From contig JAFMJM010000131.1 in the NCBI GenBank assembly GCA_017853455.1, positions 1 through 6,788 of the forward strand: 6,788 bases of DNA, read 5' to 3'. This document shows positions 5,521-6,788 of the stretch, one piece after another. Positions within the stretch are counted from its first letter, which is position 1, and each line of letters starts with the position of its first letter. Below the pieces are notes generated by a model that was not told where the DNA came from, ran no database searches, and worked only from the letters and a program-made list of their open reading frames with translations. The translations under genes were made by a program, and so were the position numbers. This DNA is from Acidimicrobiia bacterium. Lineage in GTDB: Bacteria > Actinomycetota > Acidimicrobiia > IMCC26256 > PALSA-555.

Positions 5521-6708
5521 GTGGATTCGACCCAGGGTTCCGCAGCCGACGGGAGCGTCGCCCGCGGCCCGCTCGACGGCGTGGTGGTGCTCGACCTGAC
5601 CCGCGTCCTGGCGGGGCCGTTCGCCACGATGATGCTGCGCGACCTCGGGGCCCGGGTGATCAAGGTCGAGCGGGTCGACGTCGGCGACGACTCCCGGGGC
5701 TTCGGACCGTTCGTCGGCGAACGCTCGGCCTACTTCGCGTCGGTCAACGCGGGCAAGGAGAGCATCGCGCTCGACCTGACGGCCCCGGCCGACCGTGCGG
5801 TGTTCGAGCGCCTCCTCGGGATCGCCGACGTGCTGGTGGAGAACTTCCGGCCCGGGGCGATGGATCGGCTGGGCTTCGGGTGGGCCGACGTCCACGCCCG
5901 CCACCCGGGTCTGGTCTACGCCGCCGTGTCGGGGTTCGGCCAGACCGGTCCGTACTCACCCCGTCCCGCATACGACATGGTCGTCCAGGGGATGGGCGGG
6001 GTCATGAGCGTCACCGGCGAGGAGGGTGGCGACCCGGTGCGCGTCGGGGTGTCGGTCGGCGACATCACCGCCGGGCTGTTCCTGGTGAGTGGCATCACCG
6101 CCGCGCTCTACGAGCGTCGTGCGACCGGCGAGGGGATGATGGTCGACGTCGGCATGCTCGACTGCCAGGTGGCGATCCTCGAGAACGCCGTCTCCCGCTA
6201 CACCGTCGAAGGGGTGGTCCCCGGCCCGATCGGGTCCCGCCACCCGTTCATCGCACCGTTCGCGGCCCTGCGCACCGGCGACGGCCGTCTCGTGGTCGCG
6301 GTGGGCACCGACGTCTTCTTCGCCGACCTGTGTGCCGTGCTCGGGGTGCCCGAACTCGTCGACGACCCACGGTTCGTCACCAACCGCGATCGGGCGCAGC
6401 ACGTCGGCGACCTCCACGCCGCCCTCGAGCAGGCGCTGGCAGCGCGCTCCACCGCCGAGTGGCTGACCGACCTCGAGGCGGCGGGGATCCCGTGCGGCCC
6501 GGTCAACGACGTCGCCGCGGTGCTGGCCGATCCGCACGTGCGGGCCCGCAACATGGTGCTCGAGGTCGACGACCCCGAGCTCGGCCCGTTGCGGGTGGCG
6601 GGCAATCCGATCAAGTTGTCGGGCTACCCGGAGCCGCTCGTGCGCCCGGCCGCCCCGGCTCTCGACGCCGACCGCGCCGCGTTGCTCGCCGAGCTCGGCC
6701 TCGCCTGA
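5521..6708 (+). CDS. Class III (CaiB/BaiF family) acyl-CoA transferase
   Basis: Family III CoA-transferases move CoA between carboxylic acids, as in formyl-CoA:oxalate, carnitine, bile-acid, succinyl-CoA:(R)-benzylsuccinate and alpha-methylacyl-CoA racemase relatives. The 395-aa product is full length for the family and has no signal peptide. Signatures are VVVLDLTRVLAGPFATMMLRD (21-41, first nucleotide/CoA-binding part), GARVIKVE (43-50), LVENFRPGAMDRLGFGW (105-121), SGFGQTGPY (137-145), YDMVVQGMGGVMSVTGE (151-167), and VRVGVSVGDITAGL (173-186), in which Asp181 aligns with the catalytic aspartate. Near the C-terminus are GIPCGPVNDVAAVLADPHVRAR (322-343) and GNPIKLSGYP (361-370). The GTG at 5521 follows AAGGGAGG. 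No acyl-CoA dehydrogenase, hydratase or other degradation gene is visible beside it, so the acid substrate is unknown. A racemase activity is a less likely alternative. Confidence 0.92.
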   Translation: MDSTQGSAADGSVARGPLDGVVVLDLTRVLAGPFATMMLRDLGARVIKVERVDVGDDSRGFGPFVGERSAYFASVNAGKESIALDLTAPADRAVFERLLGIADVLVENFRPGAMDRLGFGWADVHARHPGLVYAAVSGFGQTGPYSPRPAYDMVVQGMGGVMSVTGEEGGDPVRVGVSVGDITAGLFLVSGITAALYERRATGEGMMVDVGMLDCQVAILENAVSRYTVEGVVPGPIGSRHPFIAPFAALRTGDGRLVVAVGTDVFFADLCAVLGVPELVDDPRFVTNRDRAQHVGDLHAALEQALAARSTAEWLTDLEAAGIPCGPVNDVAAVLADPHVRARNMVLEVDDPELGPLRVAGNPIKLSGYPEPLVRPAAPALDADRAALLAELGLA

Positions 6709-6711
6709 CGC

Positions 6712-6779
6712 CCCACCTGTCGTTGTTTGGGTGATCGTGGGGGCCAGAGGCCCCACGATCACCCAAACAACGGGGTGGG
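6712..6779. terminator. Long perfect hairpin after the CoA-transferase gene (terminator or dispersed palindrome)
   Basis: The arms 6721-6742 and 6751-6772 are perfect 22-base reverse complements. They enclose an 8-base centre in which CC (6744-6745) and GG (6749-6750) can also pair. Outside them CCCACC (6712-6717) pairs with GGTGGG (6774-6779) across a small internal loop. The structure begins within a few bases of the CoA-transferase stop, so a transcription-end role is likely. There is no T-run after the stem on either strand. The T-rich part (TTGTTT) is in the 5' arm and its complement (AAACAA) in the 3' arm, the reverse of a classic intrinsic terminator. It may be a U-tract-less actinobacterial terminator, a double-stranded mRNA 3' end, or a copy of a repeated palindromic element. 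Confidence 0.6.
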
Positions 6780-6788
6780 CGGGGTCAG

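Noticed and set aside
3595..5904. A 769-codon minus-strand frame overlapping the GH15 gene in another phase
   Set aside because: Its Arg-rich, repetitive composition has no family motifs, whereas the neighbouring phase carries a complete GH15 enzyme.
4812..6734. A 640-codon plus-strand frame across the GH15 and CoA-transferase genes
   Set aside because: It is a shadow of both genes: antisense to GH15 in its first part and out of phase with the CoA-transferase in its second.
6721..6772. A tRNA, CRISPR repeat or transposon end
   Set aside because: The structure is a single simple hairpin with no cloverleaf, no repeat-spacer periodicity, no transposase and no visible flanking target duplication.
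6773..6788. The 3' end of another minus-strand gene, with a TGA at 6785-6787
   Set aside because: Only one or two bases beyond the possible stop are present, so nothing supports a coding call.

Overview
The window is very GC-rich and gene-dense. It starts several genes with GTG, has short intergenic gaps, and its proteins resemble actinobacterial homologues, so a high-GC actinobacterium is the best guess. A deep lineage such as Acidimicrobiia is possible, but the sequence alone cannot settle this. I see no tRNA, rRNA, CRISPR array, insertion sequence or phage gene. No gap between genes exceeds about 90 bases.

Layout: (1) The leftmost 101 bases hold the N-terminus of a family 2 glycosyltransferase on the minus strand, leaving the window. 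(2) Upstream of it on the same strand are cydB (133-1167) and cydA (1164-2591). They encode the two core subunits of a cytochrome bd quinol oxidase and are coupled by a GTGA stop/start overlap. (3) A 90-base divergent gap (2592-2681) carries TGTACC/GGTACA half-sites that look like an operator. (4) An aldose 1-epimerase (mutarotase) gene runs on the plus strand (2682-3617). (5) It converges, 15 bases apart, on a minus-strand glycoside hydrolase family 15 gene (3633-5438). (6) A second divergent gap (5439-5520) contains two perfect palindromes. (7) A class III (CaiB/BaiF) CoA-transferase gene (5521-6708) runs on the plus strand. (8) Immediately after it is a hairpin with 22-bp perfect arms and an 8-base loop (6721-6772).

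How the genes fit together: CydAB is a terminal oxidase that takes electrons from quinol to oxygen, usually with high oxygen affinity. The GH15 enzyme and the mutarotase form a plausible pair: GH15 enzymes invert the anomeric centre and release beta-D-glucose, and a mutarotase would speed its equilibration with the alpha form. The CoA-transferase has no obvious partner in the window. All the genes belong to well-known families. I found no convincing new multi-gene system. The most unusual signals are non-coding: the terminal hairpin and the palindromes in the two divergent promoter regions.
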